Assembly: GCA_963853835.1 (NCBI GenBank) | Contig: OY970820.1 | Coordinates: 25,113,873-25,177,872 of the forward strand | Source of the DNA: Calendula officinalis | Taxonomy: Eukaryota; Streptophyta; Magnoliopsida; Asterales; Asteraceae | Direction: 5' to 3' | Length of the DNA stretch: 64,000 nt | Shown here: in pieces, positions 23,123-33,438 of the stretch | Position numbering within the stretch: the stretch's first letter is position 1 | Layout: each line of letters opens with the position of its first letter | Notes under the pieces: generated by a model | Told to the model about the DNA's origin: nothing | Databases searched by the model: none | What the model saw: the letters and a program-made list of their open reading frames with translations, nothing else | Program-made: the position numbers and the translations under genes

Positions 23123-24250
23123 TGAAGGGTTTCACTTGACACTGATCGACCACTTGGGTCAACCTCCTAGTATACTTGGTTCAACCATGCTGACCAAGAA
23201 CATGAACTTGTTCTTGACCTGTTAAAACCAACTAGCTGATTTAATCCCTAAATGCGGAACTGGGATTAAACCTAAGCCTTAAACCCTAAAGGATTGGGAT
23301 GTTGGAGAACTAGATTAGGTTAACAAGAAAGAAACCTTGTACGAAGAACTCGAACACACACATACTTGTGTGTTCGTCGACCATCAACCAAAGAACCCTA
23401 GGGTTCTTTGGCCGAAATTCGTCCAAGAGGGAGAAGGGAGAAAAGGGTTTCCCAAAACACACCTTGTTGATTGCTTAAGATAGATCCACTGATGATGAAC
23501 AAGTCGAGCGATCTTCTAGTTGATCTAAGCAATGAACTTGGATCTTCAAGACTTGAAGAACACGAAGAACAAAGAACACGAAGAACGCAAACTTGTGTTC
23601 TTCCCTTGTTGCTTGTTCTCGGCCGAAACCAAGGAGAGGGAAGGGAGTGATTTCGTGAGGGTGTAAGGGGTTTAGGGTTACCCTAAGCCTCTTATTTATA
23701 TACAAATAAGTTACGCTTAGAACCCTTCTAGTTTAATTAATATTAGAACTTTAATTAAACTTCCTTTTAACACTTCCATCCCTTATAGTTTAACTAGTTT
23801 ATTATTGTTGCACTTAACTACTAAATGTCTAGTATTAACACACTAATAATTCGGTACCCATATACACGAATTATATACTTGTATTTATACTTTTAATAGT
23901 TAATTATATAATAACCTTTATATAATTTATACAACAATATTATCCAATCACTATATGATTTAATAGCTTTAAATCATGTCATGGATAATTTATAATTAAC
24001 ACATTGTATATTTACTCAACTAGTAAATGTACAACTACTTATATTAATTAGTTAGTTAAACTAATCTAGTAATAAGTTAAACTTAACTTAATACTTAACT
24101 GATTCATAATGACTATTATGAATCATTCCTCTTCGTAGTATCATTGCTTATCTTGCTCGTATTACATGCCCTCACCGGTGTAACCCTTAAGTGTTTCGTA
24201 GGCATGGATGTATCATCATAGGTTGACTGACTGTGCACATAATTCCTTCA
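23123..24250 (-). repeat. 5' LTR of Copia B
   Basis: This is the intact 1128-base LTR. The plus strand starts TGAAGGGTTTCAC and ends CATAATTCCTTCA. It preserves the empty target site for D near 24143-24156. A TATATAAATAAG-type element on the minus strand near 23690-23703 is the likely promoter. Confidence 0.93.
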
Positions 24251-24255
24251 GTCAA
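24251..24255. repeat. Target-site duplication GTCAA, right of Copia B
   Basis: This is the second copy of the duplication seen at 7693-7697. Confidence 0.9.
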
Positions 24256-24339
24256 CGCACTGATAGAGCGAACCCTGGGGGGAGCGGTGGTCTCGGTTTG
24301 AGAATCGGGTATCATCGTTCCCTCAGTGGTAAAGTCCGA

Positions 24340-24371
<32 letters not shown>

Positions 24372-25310
24372 ATCGAGACCAAGAGAAGTAATCGGAGAAC
24401 TAACCTCCTACACGTTCAAACGAGCAGCAGCCTCCGTCTCAGTAGGGTCAAGACACATGGTTTCCTCAGAGCTAACATCTTCGACAATAGGAACATTAAC
24501 AGGAACTAACCCTCCGTCATCCACAGACACGGCACTCTCCGCGTAGGAGCCTTTCGACATCCTTAGGCGGTGAAGAAGTGGGATGACCTCCCCATTCAAT
24601 TTCCACAACGGGCGGATCCCTGGGGAAGCGTAAAATGGGCTCAAGCCGGCCATCCCAAGGAGCACCTCGTCAGGATCCTCCCAATCAACTTGAGCAGCGG
24701 TAAGACTCATGATGTACTCCGATTCTCGTTCAGAAAGTTCATGAAGGGGGTCAGAAGGGCGTACAATAACCTTTCCCCAGGATAGGGAGACGTCACGAAA
24801 GGCAGAACGATGCACATAGAGAAATTGAAACTTCCAATCGTGGATGGAATCTCTCAAACCTGAGATCCGCTCGCTTTGCCCAGGTCGAAGGGAAAATATG
24901 GCCCAATCACCACGACCTGTGACGATGTAGAAATAACGGAATAACTTGGCAGAAGGAGGGATGTTTAACCCACGACAAAGCATGATGAAGCCGATAATCT
25001 TGCGAAACGAGTTGGGAACAAGTTGGGCCATATGGATACCCATATCTTGAAGCAAAACCAAGACGAAATCGTCAGCAGGAAATCGTAACCCCCCGTGCAA
25101 GTACTGCAGATACACAGGCTCATAACCATCGGGAGCGGATCGTATAGTTTCCCCTGCGCCAGGAACACGAAGGTCGAAACGCGGATCGATGTGGTAATCA
25201 CGAATAATCGCCGGGAGATCGCCGGGCGACAAATTGCAATAAGTGTTGGCGGTTCTTTTCTCTTTGGTGCTCTTATTAGGTTTCTCTCGAACGACTCTAT
25301 CTTTCTTCAT
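24256..25310 (-). pseudogene. Antisense gene of element C, 5' part (putative gypsy-type transposon domain)
   Basis: An open frame of 300 codons starts at ATG 25310 and stops at TAG 24408-24410. It resembles the plant 'putative gypsy-type transposon' family (PF04195), with stretches such as GDLPAIIRDYHI, HGGLRFPADDFVLVLL and GRGDWAIFSLRPG. The known function is none; such genes lie antisense in Tat-lineage elements. Beyond the stop the frame continues through the poly-G tract to the Copia B insertion at 24255 and resumes at 7697. The stop may be real decay, or lie in an intron (a GTGTAG donor-like sequence follows codon 299). The gene reads toward pol and would be transcribed from near the 3' LTR. 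Confidence 0.65.
24343..24371. repeat. 29-base poly-G tract
   Basis: There is an uninterrupted run of G inside the antisense gene of element C. On the gene strand it would be poly-C, encoding proline. Such a run is unusual in AT-rich plant DNA, and its true length may differ because sequencing handles homopolymers badly. Confidence 0.9.
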
Positions 25311-25479
25311 AATCGCGGCAAATTATGAACAAAGATAGGGGGAAAAGATGGAAGTAAAGAGGATGGTTTGGAAAAGCGAAAATAAGGATTAAGGAAAGTA
25401 GAAAAGGTAGTGAAAGGAAGCAAATGACTTACAACAGGTATAAGTAAGAAAGGGATACCAAAGGCCTCGAGAATGGAAG

Positions 25480-26212
25480 TGACGGGTAACGGTCATATCC
25501 TAGTCAGAAGGATAACGGTAACTATCCTCAAACGGTTAAAATTCCCTAAAACGAACGGAGCGACGCAAGACCAAATTAGTACCAGTTAACTTACGAATGT
25601 TTAACTTGCTTCTAATCTGAGGGACTTAATAAGGGATGGTACGAACTCATAGACGACCGGACACTCAGAGGCTCCGGATGACGGATAGACCCACTTCTAT
25701 CCGAAGCACGAACCTAAGCATAGTCATCATTAGATTACAAGTTCCAAAGGTCTTGTCGAGGCGTGCCCGGATTTTAGGGAAAAGCCATCCTCGAGCCATG
25801 CCAGCATTTAATGAAGGTAAGGCCTGAAACTGACCGGTAACATTACCCGGCGGGCATAAGCTGGTTATTGATAAGGGACCGGAGGACAACGAAGGATACG
25901 GACCAAAGGTCGTATCCTATTTTTCCCGCCTCGAAGACTTACTCTCCTTTCCCGCTTAATCGGCTGGTCCATAAATAGGAGGTAAGTCTCAACGAAGAAG
26001 GCATTCAATATACTTATCATTTATTATTTTCACCTATAATTCTCTGCTTCCGTTCATATAGACCTTACGTCGATCATATTAACTTACTTAAGCTTCGGAG
26101 TGTTCTGCCGGAAACCCTTTCCGGAGGACTTCTGACTTAGGGTTGCTCGTTATTTCAGGTACCTAGTATAGCAAATCGTTCGGTTCGGAGCTCTCGAAAT
26201 CAGGACGCAACA
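25480..26212 (+). repeat. 3' LTR of element C, left boundary approximate
   Basis: The right end GGACGCAACA at 26212 has the CA terminus, and ordinary genomic sequence follows. A TATA-like ATAAATA lies at 25971-25977 in the element sense. The left end is not fixed: TGACGGGTAAC at 25481 is one candidate, and a purine-rich stretch at 25328-25350 is a possible polypurine tract. No second LTR lies in the window to settle it. Confidence 0.5.
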
Positions 26213-27033
26213 GGTTCCTTTCCACACTCAAACAAGATCTCAAGGATTTATGTTGATATTTCAGTTACTAAAATATGACAATCTAGACGTGATATGTCTC
26301 GACCATTCTCTTTTATAAAAATACACAGACACACATATATATAAGTGTGCTTTAAGTATATATTCCGACATTGTTGGTTTAGCGTTACATGTCCTTTCTA
26401 TATATCGTCATATTGTTTTTACATGTTTCCCCATAATCACATCTTTTACTAGATAATTAAGCTCTTAAATAGTGTTATAATGGCTTTTTGAAAATTTTAG
26501 GTTACTCTACCAACTTTTAAAATAAAGATGATATTATACTGGTTTCTCTTAGTTCTAGTAATGATACGAAATGATGTAACATGATAAAATGAGATGACAA
26601 ATGATAATATCTAAATAAAAATAGAGTAAATAGAGAGAAATTCATATTTAGATTATCCGGACTAAGTTAAGTCCTTAACTTTAATATTCATTGCCTATAG
26701 GTATTTCTGTGATCATGTTCAGACTTTTATCCTAATTACTTTAAAATATTATCAAGTGAGTTTTGAACTTTAATTTCTTGTGAAACATATGACTTTCTTT
26801 TCCAATGCCACGTTTTAGAATGATTTTGTATGATGTTATATTTTAATTAATTTGGATTGTGTGTTCGGCAATAATTTGTTTTGACCTAATTGATATCTCA
26901 ACCTAAGTATAATAAGACTTGAATACTAGTAAATAAAGACCAACGAACACAACCGATTATGATATTTAAACCCAGGTCATTTTGTATAATCTTGATATTT
27001 ATCCATAAAATGATTAATTGATTCGTCAAGCCA
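26213..27033. other. Intergenic sequence upstream of the ERF gene
   Basis: This is AT-rich single-copy-looking sequence between the LTR end of C and the ERF promoter. I see no reading frame, RNA gene or clear repeat. Confidence 0.5.
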
Positions 27034-27210
27034 TGACGTCATCACGCTAATGGTTCGTACATTCACCACGTGATTTATACTAATCTTTGTTTTTGCTTTT
27101 GTCGTCTCAACTTGCCCACCATACGAAATTTTACTCCACCCCTCCTCCCACATATCTAAATTTACACAATTACCCCTCCACTGTTCCACCTCATCCATCG
27201 GGTATATAAT
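27034..27210 (+). promoter_or_regulatory. ERF promoter: TGACGTCA, G-box and TATA box
   Basis: A palindromic TGACGTCA (27034-27041) and a G-box CACGTG (27067-27072), both typical bZIP/bHLH sites, lie upstream of TATATAAT (27203-27210). The TATA box is 85 bases before the ATG, so transcription would start near 27235. Regulation by stress or hormones is plausible for this gene group but is inference. Confidence 0.55.
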
Positions 27211-27294
27211 CCCACCATCCTCTTCCTTCTATCCAGAATTTTTTCTTTCAATTCTTACTCCCACTTCAAAATAATCAAAGACCCACCTTACAAA

Positions 27295-28017
27295 ATGATG
27301 CAGATTCCTTCATACGGCGTGGAACCTTTTCCCATGACAAATCCCCGCGAAGTTCCGGTGTTTTGCCGGAGCACGAGCTTCAGCAGTCTTATCCCATGCT
27401 TGTCGGAAAATTGGGGTGATTTGCCGTTAAAGGTTGACGATTCAGAAGACATGGTGATTTACGGCATTTTACGTGACGCCGTTAGTGTTGGATGGACTCC
27501 GTTTACTTTCTCCGCTAAAGAGATTAAAGCCGAGCCGACTGAAATAAAGACGGCGCCGGCTACCGTGACAACGTTCCCTGTGGCACTTGCGAAGGTAGAA
27601 GAAACGGTTTCAGTTTCAACCTCCGTGGCGGCGGCATCGCCGAAGGGAAAACACTACCGGGGTGTACGGCAGAGACCGTGGGGGAAGTTTGCGGCGGAGA
27701 TAAGAGACCCGGCTAAAAGCGGCGCGCGTGTGTGGCTTGGCACGTACGAGACGGCTGAGGAAGCCGCCACGGCTTACGATATAGCCGCATACAGGATGCG
27801 TGGCTCAAAGGCTTTGTTGAACTTCCCACATAGGATCGGCTTGAATGAGCCGGAGCCGGTCAGAGTGACATCCAAACGGCGGTCACCGGAGCCGTCACGT
27901 TCGGCTTCTTCGGCTTCCGTAAGTGGGTCGCCTAAGAGAAGAAATACAAAATCGGAGCAAGTGGAGCCAGAAGTGCAAAGCCGATCGTCAAATGCAATTG
28001 ACGCCGTTAGTGATTGA
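27295..28017 (+). CDS. AP2/ERF transcription factor, group IX (ERF1/ERF2-like)
   Basis: The intronless gene encodes 240 residues with one AP2/ERF DNA-binding domain at about 120-178: YRGVRQRPWGKFAAEIRD, then ARVWLGTYETAEEAATAYD and LLNFP. The alanine and aspartate that distinguish ERF from DREB proteins are present (AAEIRD). It would bind GCC-box promoters in the nucleus. The acidic N-terminal stretch DDSEDMVIYGILRDAVSVGW matches the conserved N-terminal motif of group IX activators, which act in ethylene, jasmonate and defence responses. Basic clusters (KRRSP near 194, PKRRNTK near 213) may be nuclear localisation signals. The first ATG is taken; a second follows at once. No lesion is visible. 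Confidence 0.93.
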   Translation: MMQIPSYGVEPFPMTNPREVPVFCRSTSFSSLIPCLSENWGDLPLKVDDSEDMVIYGILRDAVSVGWTPFTFSAKEIKAEPTEIKTAPATVTTFPVALAKVEETVSVSTSVAAASPKGKHYRGVRQRPWGKFAAEIRDPAKSGARVWLGTYETAEEAATAYDIAAYRMRGSKALLNFPHRIGLNEPEPVRVTSKRRSPEPSRSASSASVSGSPKRRNTKSEQVEPEVQSRSSNAIDAVSD

Positions 28018-28648
28018 GTGCATATTTAAGGAGTTGTTTACTGTTGCCAAATTGCAACTGTATTGGGCCAATGGGCATCGTAGAAAACATACGTCGGGTT
28101 CGAAACCCGGAATGTAATCGGGCTTGGATTGTTGAAATGTCAAAAGTGCCCTGCTCAGAGTATGATTATGTAAATAGATGTGAGGTCATAAATGGAAATT
28201 TGCTGTCATGCAACCAGGAGCCTTTTTTGGTTACACTATATTTTAAGATGGTGTGTCCTTTGGTGGGTGAAAGAGGTTTTAAGTTTATAAGACCCGTGCC
28301 AATCATTGCGTCGAGGGGTCGTCGTGGGGTATTTTTTGGCCGTCGCCCGCCGACGCCGTTGGCACGGAGGCGTCGTGCGGGGCGTCGTGGCGAATCCGTC
28401 GACGTGAGGACGGCGGAGCATGGCGTCGGCGAGCGTTTGTGGGACCGGAGGAGCGTCTGAATTGATTTCAAAAATCAATTTTTTTTTTAATACAAATAAT
28501 TAATATTACACACAACCTCTATAAAAACTCACTATACTCTACCATTTTAAACACACAATCACATACTTCCTCTCTTCCTCTCACAATCACATACTTCCTC
28601 TCTTCCCAATTTCCATATTTTAAACACACAAACACACAATCACACACA
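28018..28648. other. ERF 3' flank and left side of a Harbinger element, with a GC-rich patch
   Basis: The first part is the 3' flank of the ERF gene. At about 28290-28460 an unusually CG-rich stretch (GTCGTC and GGCGTCG runs) interrupts AT-rich DNA, then a CT-rich leader precedes the transposase start. The patch contains CCGTGCCAATC (about 28293) and GTTGGCACGG (about 28349), which resemble GTTGGCACGG at about 30177. These may mark transposon ends, but the boundaries are not settled. Confidence 0.45.
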
Positions 28649-29968
28649 ATGGATCCAAACGATGACGCCGATGATTACTGGCAAGATTATGTTAATCTAA
28701 CAGCCGTTTTCGATTTGAACCAAACTATTGAAAGGCTTGATTATCTGGATCAAGAAGAAGCTGAAAATTTCACCGTGCCAAGAGCACCACGAAGATATAT
28801 ACCAAGAGATCGCGTTGCGGCTGCTGAACGTTTATGGAATGATTACTTTGCCGACAATTCCGTTTTCCCCCTGGATTACTTTCGAAGACGGTTTCGCATG
28901 TCGAAACCTTTGTTCATCCGTATATGACAGGCTATACATTTTTATAACCCACTGGGTCAACTACCGTCGTATTTTGATTATTTTCGTCAAAAGAGTGACG
29001 CTACGGGTTACCCCAGTTTTAATGTATTTCAAAAGTGTACCTCTGCCATACGTCAATTGGCGTACGGTTGTGCCACTGATTTGTTTGATGAGTACCTACA
29101 CATGGGTCAACAAACAGCGTACGATTGTTTGGACAAATTTTGTAAATGTATATTCCATCTATACTCGACTGAGTTTTTGCAAAAACCAACAACTCATGAT
29201 GTCCAACGTTTACATGCCAAACATCAAGAGATACATGGTTTTCCTGGGATACTTGGTAGCATTGATTGTATGCATTGGCCTTGGAAAAATTGTCCAACAG
29301 CATGGCAAGGCCAATACACACGTGGTGATCAAGGATGTCCCACAATAATGCTTGAAGCTGTTGCGTCATACGATTTGTGGATATGGCATGCGTACTTTGG
29401 CCCGGCGGGTTCGAATAACGACATAAACGTCCTTAACGAATCAGATTTGTTTGATGAAATAAGGCAAGACAGGTCTCTCGTAGTTCCGTTTACTATTTCG
29501 GGTGAGCAATTTACGAAGGGTTATTATCTAGCTGATGGGATTTATCCGGAATGGGCAACGCTTGTCAAGTCATTTAACTGCCCAATTGAAGAAAAGAACA
29601 TGAAGTTCAAGCGTTTCCAAGAATCCGCTAGGAATGATGTCGAACGAGCTTTCGGAGTGCTTCAAGGACGGTGGGCAATCATTAAAAACCCGGCACGACC
29701 ATACAGTGTGAACAAAATACGACGGATCATGTACACTTGTGTGATATTACACAACATGATTACGGAAGATAACGGCCGCGCAATTTGTCCAATCGAAGAA
29801 GACTATACCGCTAACCCGGAAAATCACCCACAACGTACATGGCATGAACGGGTTGCAGCCCAATTGCATATTGAGAAGGAGATACGTGATCGAGTTGTGC
29901 ATCATAAACTTCGCAATGCCTTAATCGAACACATTTGGACCCTCCCGCCAAACTTCCGTCAACGTTAA
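28649..29968 (+). pseudogene. PIF/Harbinger transposase with one premature stop
   Basis: A frame of about 440 codons encodes a PIF/Harbinger-type nuclease (DDE_Tnp_4, 'plant transposon protein'). The catalytic acids are seen in GSIDCMHWPWKNCP, GSNNDINVLNESDLF and NDVERAFGVLQ. It would cut and rejoin element ends with its Myb-like partner, which is not found here. One TGA at 28925-28927, in the position of a CGA, is the only lesion I see; the frame is otherwise continuous from ATG 28649 to TAA 29968. A shorter product could start at 29057. Copy age is therefore low. Confidence 0.88.
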
Positions 29969-30142
29969 TATTTTTTTTCCGTAATGTTTTTTTTTTTCCG
30001 TATTGTTTTTTTTCCCGTAATCGTGTTTTTTTTAATCGTAATGTTTTTATTTTTATTTTTATTATTAATGTAATGGTTTTTATTTAATGTAATGTGTCTT
30101 TTTATTAATTAAAATGATGATGTGGAAATGATGATGTGAAAA

Positions 30143-30274
30143 GGATGGGTTTAGTGGTGGGTTAGTGATGTGTAGGGTTGGCACGGCTGTGTCAGTAGCG
30201 TGTCAGTAAGGATGCGATGACGTGGCGCTAGTGATGGGTTTAGTGATGGGTTAGTGATGTGTAGGGTTGGGAGA
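30143..30274. repeat. Subterminal direct repeat of the Harbinger element
   Basis: GATGGGTTTAGTGGTGGG followed by TTAGTGATGTGTAGGG at 30143-30180 is repeated with one change at 30235-30272. Duplicated motifs near element ends can bind transposase. The right end of the element probably lies just after the second copy, near 30285. Confidence 0.6.
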
Positions 30275-30285
30275 GGCCTAATTTG

Positions 30286-31103
30286 CATGCTGAATTAATA
30301 ATAATCTGAATGTTTATTAAATGTATTAAAAAATTTGTATTTTAGTTAATGAAGCGGTTGTAACCAAAATACAGGTATTAGTTGTTGATTAATGTAGATG
30401 TTCTAGGTACATGTTATCATTTACCAAAAGAAATATTATAAATTCATACTACTTATATTCTTAGTTAGCATATCAAATCAATTGTAAGGAAATAAGTTTA
30501 GTATATTATACATAAATTGTAGTATAAAGTAGACATAAATTGTAAAAACTAATAACATTATAATTTTTTATATATAAAATTGTTATGTAATTTAAATTAT
30601 TATTTTTGAACACCAAAAGAGAAAAGAAAATGATAAAAAGAAACCTTGACATGTTTCTAACACTAGTATTATAAAATTATAATAAAACTCATTTATGTCT
30701 TTCAAAAAATAAAATAAACTTATAAATAACATTTACGATGAAAATAAATTTTTGAACATACTAATCATTGATAATTAAACTAATGTAACATTAGCTCTAC
30801 ATTAAAAAAACATTGATATAAAATAATATTTGAATAATTCGGTAATGAATCATGGTGGTTTATCAATAATACACAAATCCAACCACTTTTAAAGGATGAA
30901 TCCAAAGCTATGGCCCTTTTGATTTCCCATATATTTTTCTTGTTGATTATGATATGATAATATCAACTTGTATACAAATAATATAATAATGAAATTAATT
31001 AAAGTCTAGCCATATTTTAAAAAATAAGATAATTCAAAATATGATTAATAATGGTCGATTTTAACTTACTTTGATATAATTATAGTTTACAACTTTAAAA
31101 ACC
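30286..31103. other. AT-rich intergenic sequence
   Basis: I see no gene, no clear repeat and no element boundary in this stretch. Confidence 0.5.
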
Positions 31104-31111
31104 ATTATTAC

Positions 31112-31743
31112 TAGTGGCGGTAACAGGAAAACTTTTAAAGGTGGGCAAAATTTTAGAGTAAAAATTAGGTTCTTAAGTAATATCTTTTTTAAGTTAAATT
31201 GTAAACAAAAATTAAATGATCAATTTTAGTTTGAAAAAAATTTAATTATAAATTAAATCAGTCAAAATCAATATTCGCTTGTTAGTCAATTCACAAATTA
31301 AATCAATATAATCATAAATTTTATTATAACGTTGAAATAAATTCTTTTAAAGTGTTTATATATGAATGATGTGTATTAATATGTCACTAGTTAAAATACA
31401 TATGTAATTAAATACATTACAAACATAACATTTTTAAACTAAGAAAAAGGAGGCAAATTAGTCAAAAGAAAAGAAAATTTTAATGGAAAATACAGCAAAA
31501 AAACATTAAAATAGAAATAAGGGAAATTTTTTTTTTTAAAAAATATGTATATGAAAGGGACTTAAACTTAATGTTATATGTTTAAGATATATGAGTTAAC
31601 CACTAAGCTAGTATACGGCGTGGATTAGTTATTGCTCATACATTATAAGCAAAAGCCGAAAATGAGTTTATACATAAAAAAAAGTTTTACTAATCGGAAA
31701 ACTTTTGGAGTAGACATATGTCCACCCTCTAAAACCGCCCCTG
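31112..31743. mobile_element. Small hAT-like non-autonomous element
   Basis: The ends TAGTGGCGG and, inverted, CAGGGGCGG are flanked by a perfect eight-base duplication ATTATTAC (31104-31111 and 31744-31751), the size made by hAT transposases. The 632-base interior has no coding frame. Confidence 0.88.
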
Positions 31744-31910
31744 ATTATTACACAAATAAAATATCAAAATAATGTTATTATATGTAGACTATGTAGTATG
31801 TACGCTTAAAGACAATTCCATAGACAACTATCTTTTAGGACGCATCTCAACTTTTTATGCCCTTGTGCCCTTGCATTTTGTTTTCTTCCCAATTTAAACG
31901 TTTCCATCAA

Positions 31911-32647
31911 ATTCGCAAGTTGTCTCACAATAATAAGTACTTCGTCCGTATCAAAATAAGTGACACACTTTTTATTTTTGAGTGTATCAAAATAAGTGAC
32001 ACACTTTGAAAAATTTTCTTATTTGGTAAAGATAGTGGGACCCATACTCACTAACTATCCACTTTAATAAAGTGAAATTACCCTTATACCCTTACTTTTA
32101 CTTTTGGAACTTATTAATATCACTTTATTCAAGGAAAGTGGGACCCATTCTCCACTAACTATGTACTTTAATATATTTTAACCCATACTTTAGTCTTTTG
32201 CCTCAAAAAACGTGTAAGCCAATTTGTGTTACTTATTTTGATACGGAGGAAGTAATAACTTTTGGGGGTTGAAACTATACAAATAAAGTTTGTTAAGTCA
32301 CCAAGTATGCTTTCATATTAAAACAAGGTTAATTAAAATTACATATAATGATGTAAAATTTGGGTGTAGAACTAACAATTACGGACAAGTTTACATTGTG
32401 TATATATGAAAAATCAAAACAAATTATATGTTTAAAATTCGCAAGTTGTCTCACAATAATAAGTAATAACTTTTGGGGGTTGAAACTATACAAATAAAGT
32501 TTGTTAAGTCACCAAGTATGCTTTCATATTAAAACAAGGTTAATTAAAATTACATATAATGATGTAAAATTTGGGTGTAGAACTAACAATTACGGACAAG
32601 TTTACATTGTGTATATATGAAAAATCAAAACAAATTATATGTTTAAA
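31911..32647. repeat. Tandem duplication, first copy carrying a Stowaway insertion
   Basis: A 211-base unit occurs at 31911-32436 and 32437-32647. The first copy is longer by exactly 315 bases, namely the Stowaway element (31940-32252) plus one TA. Apart from that the copies look identical by eye, and the second contains the empty TA site. Confidence 0.9.
31940..32252. mobile_element. Stowaway-type MITE, copy 1
   Basis: The ends CTTCGTCCGTATCAAAATAA and inverted CTTCCTCCGTATCAAAATAA lie between TA dinucleotides (31938-31939 and 32253-32254), the signature of Tc1/mariner-type Stowaway MITEs. It is 313 bases with no coding frame. Confidence 0.9.
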
Positions 32648-32836
32648 AATATCTTGTTCATATCTTGTCAAGTGTTACAAATTTACAAGTTACAACTACT
32701 TTTAGGCAAACTCGAAAGTTGACTAATAAGAAAGATAATAACGAGGGACACTTTGTTGAAAATGAAAACACCCCCGTGTGAAATGTAATTTCTGTAACTT
32801 TTATTGTCTTATGATGTTTTGTAGATAAAATAAATA

Positions 32837-33149
32837 CTTCATCCGTATCAAAATAAGTGACACAAATTAGCTTATACGTTTTTCGATGTAAAAGATTAAA
32901 GTAGAGGTTAAAATATATTAAAGTACATAGTTAGTGGCAAATGAGTCCCACTTTTCTTGAATAAATTGATATTAATGAGTTTTAAAGGTAAAAGTAAGGG
33001 TATAAGAGTAATTTCACTTTATTAAAGTGGATAGTTAGTGGGTATGGGTCCCACTATTATTACCAAATAAGAAAAGTTTTCAAAGTGTATCACTTATTTT
33101 GATACACCTCAAAATGGAAAGTGTGTCACTTATTTTGATACGGAGAAAG
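32837..33149. mobile_element. Stowaway-type MITE, copy 2
   Basis: This has the same family and length (313 bases) as copy 1 but lies in the opposite sense, with ends CTTCATCCGTATCAAAATAA and CTTTCTCCGTATCAAAATAA between TA dinucleotides. Confidence 0.9.
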
Positions 33150-33438
33150 TAATATTCTCAATTTTATATGATAAGATATTTGTAATTTTCTTGGAAGAAA
33201 TGATATAATTACAATACATCCGTATGACCACTGCAAACTTTGCAATCGACTGTTTTTGGTAATCACCATTGGCATTGTGGCGTCTGTAATGTATCGAGCC
33301 TAAAAAACTAAAATGAATGGTAATTGTTGCATGAGAGTATCAATTGAGTATCAAAGTGTTACCTAATGTTAGTTTGACAAAAACTAAAGTATCTATGAAG
33401 ATCACGAGAATTAGAGCTAAAGTAAGTGCGGGAAATGG
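33150..33438. other. AT-rich spacer
   Basis: I see no feature between the MITE and the next element. Confidence 0.4.

Larger units (their letters stand above)
7698..24250 (-). mobile_element. Gag-only Copia-type retrotransposon B, complete, with Gypsy D nested in its 3' LTR
   Basis: Element B has both LTRs (23123-24250, and the split copy 7698-8730 plus 17036-17134), a primer-binding site (23110-23121) and gag (19565-20575). It lies between GTCAA duplications. Removing the 8.3 kb insert D leaves an element of about 8.2 kb. Gag is its only coding region; about 2.5 kb of leader and 2.4 kb of tail have none. This matches the description of terminal-repeat retrotransposons with only a GAG domain (TR-GAG). 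The two LTRs differ at roughly 20-25 positions by eye, or about 2 percent. Confidence 0.9.
4801..26212 (+). mobile_element. Tat-lineage Ty3/Gypsy retrotransposon C, 3' part, split by inserted Copia elements
   Basis: Element C is visible as an integrase end (4801-5632, +), a spacer (5633-6140), an antisense gene (6141-7697 and 24256-25310, -) and a 3' LTR ending at 26212. Copia A cuts the integrase gene on the left, and Copia B (7698-24250) cuts the antisense gene. An antisense extra gene downstream of pol is known from Tat-lineage elements such as Grande, Retand and RIRE2. The order seen here fits that layout. Everything upstream of the integrase is outside the window. Confidence 0.7.

Noticed and set aside
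28090..28115. tRNA-like T-arm CGGGTTCGAAACCCG downstream of the ERF gene
   Set aside because: No acceptor, D-arm or anticodon arm can be fitted around it. It could be a SINE trace, but nothing else supports that.
28166..28471. Arginine-rich frames on both strands in the CG-rich patch
   Set aside because: They arise from GTCGTC-type composition on both strands and match no family.
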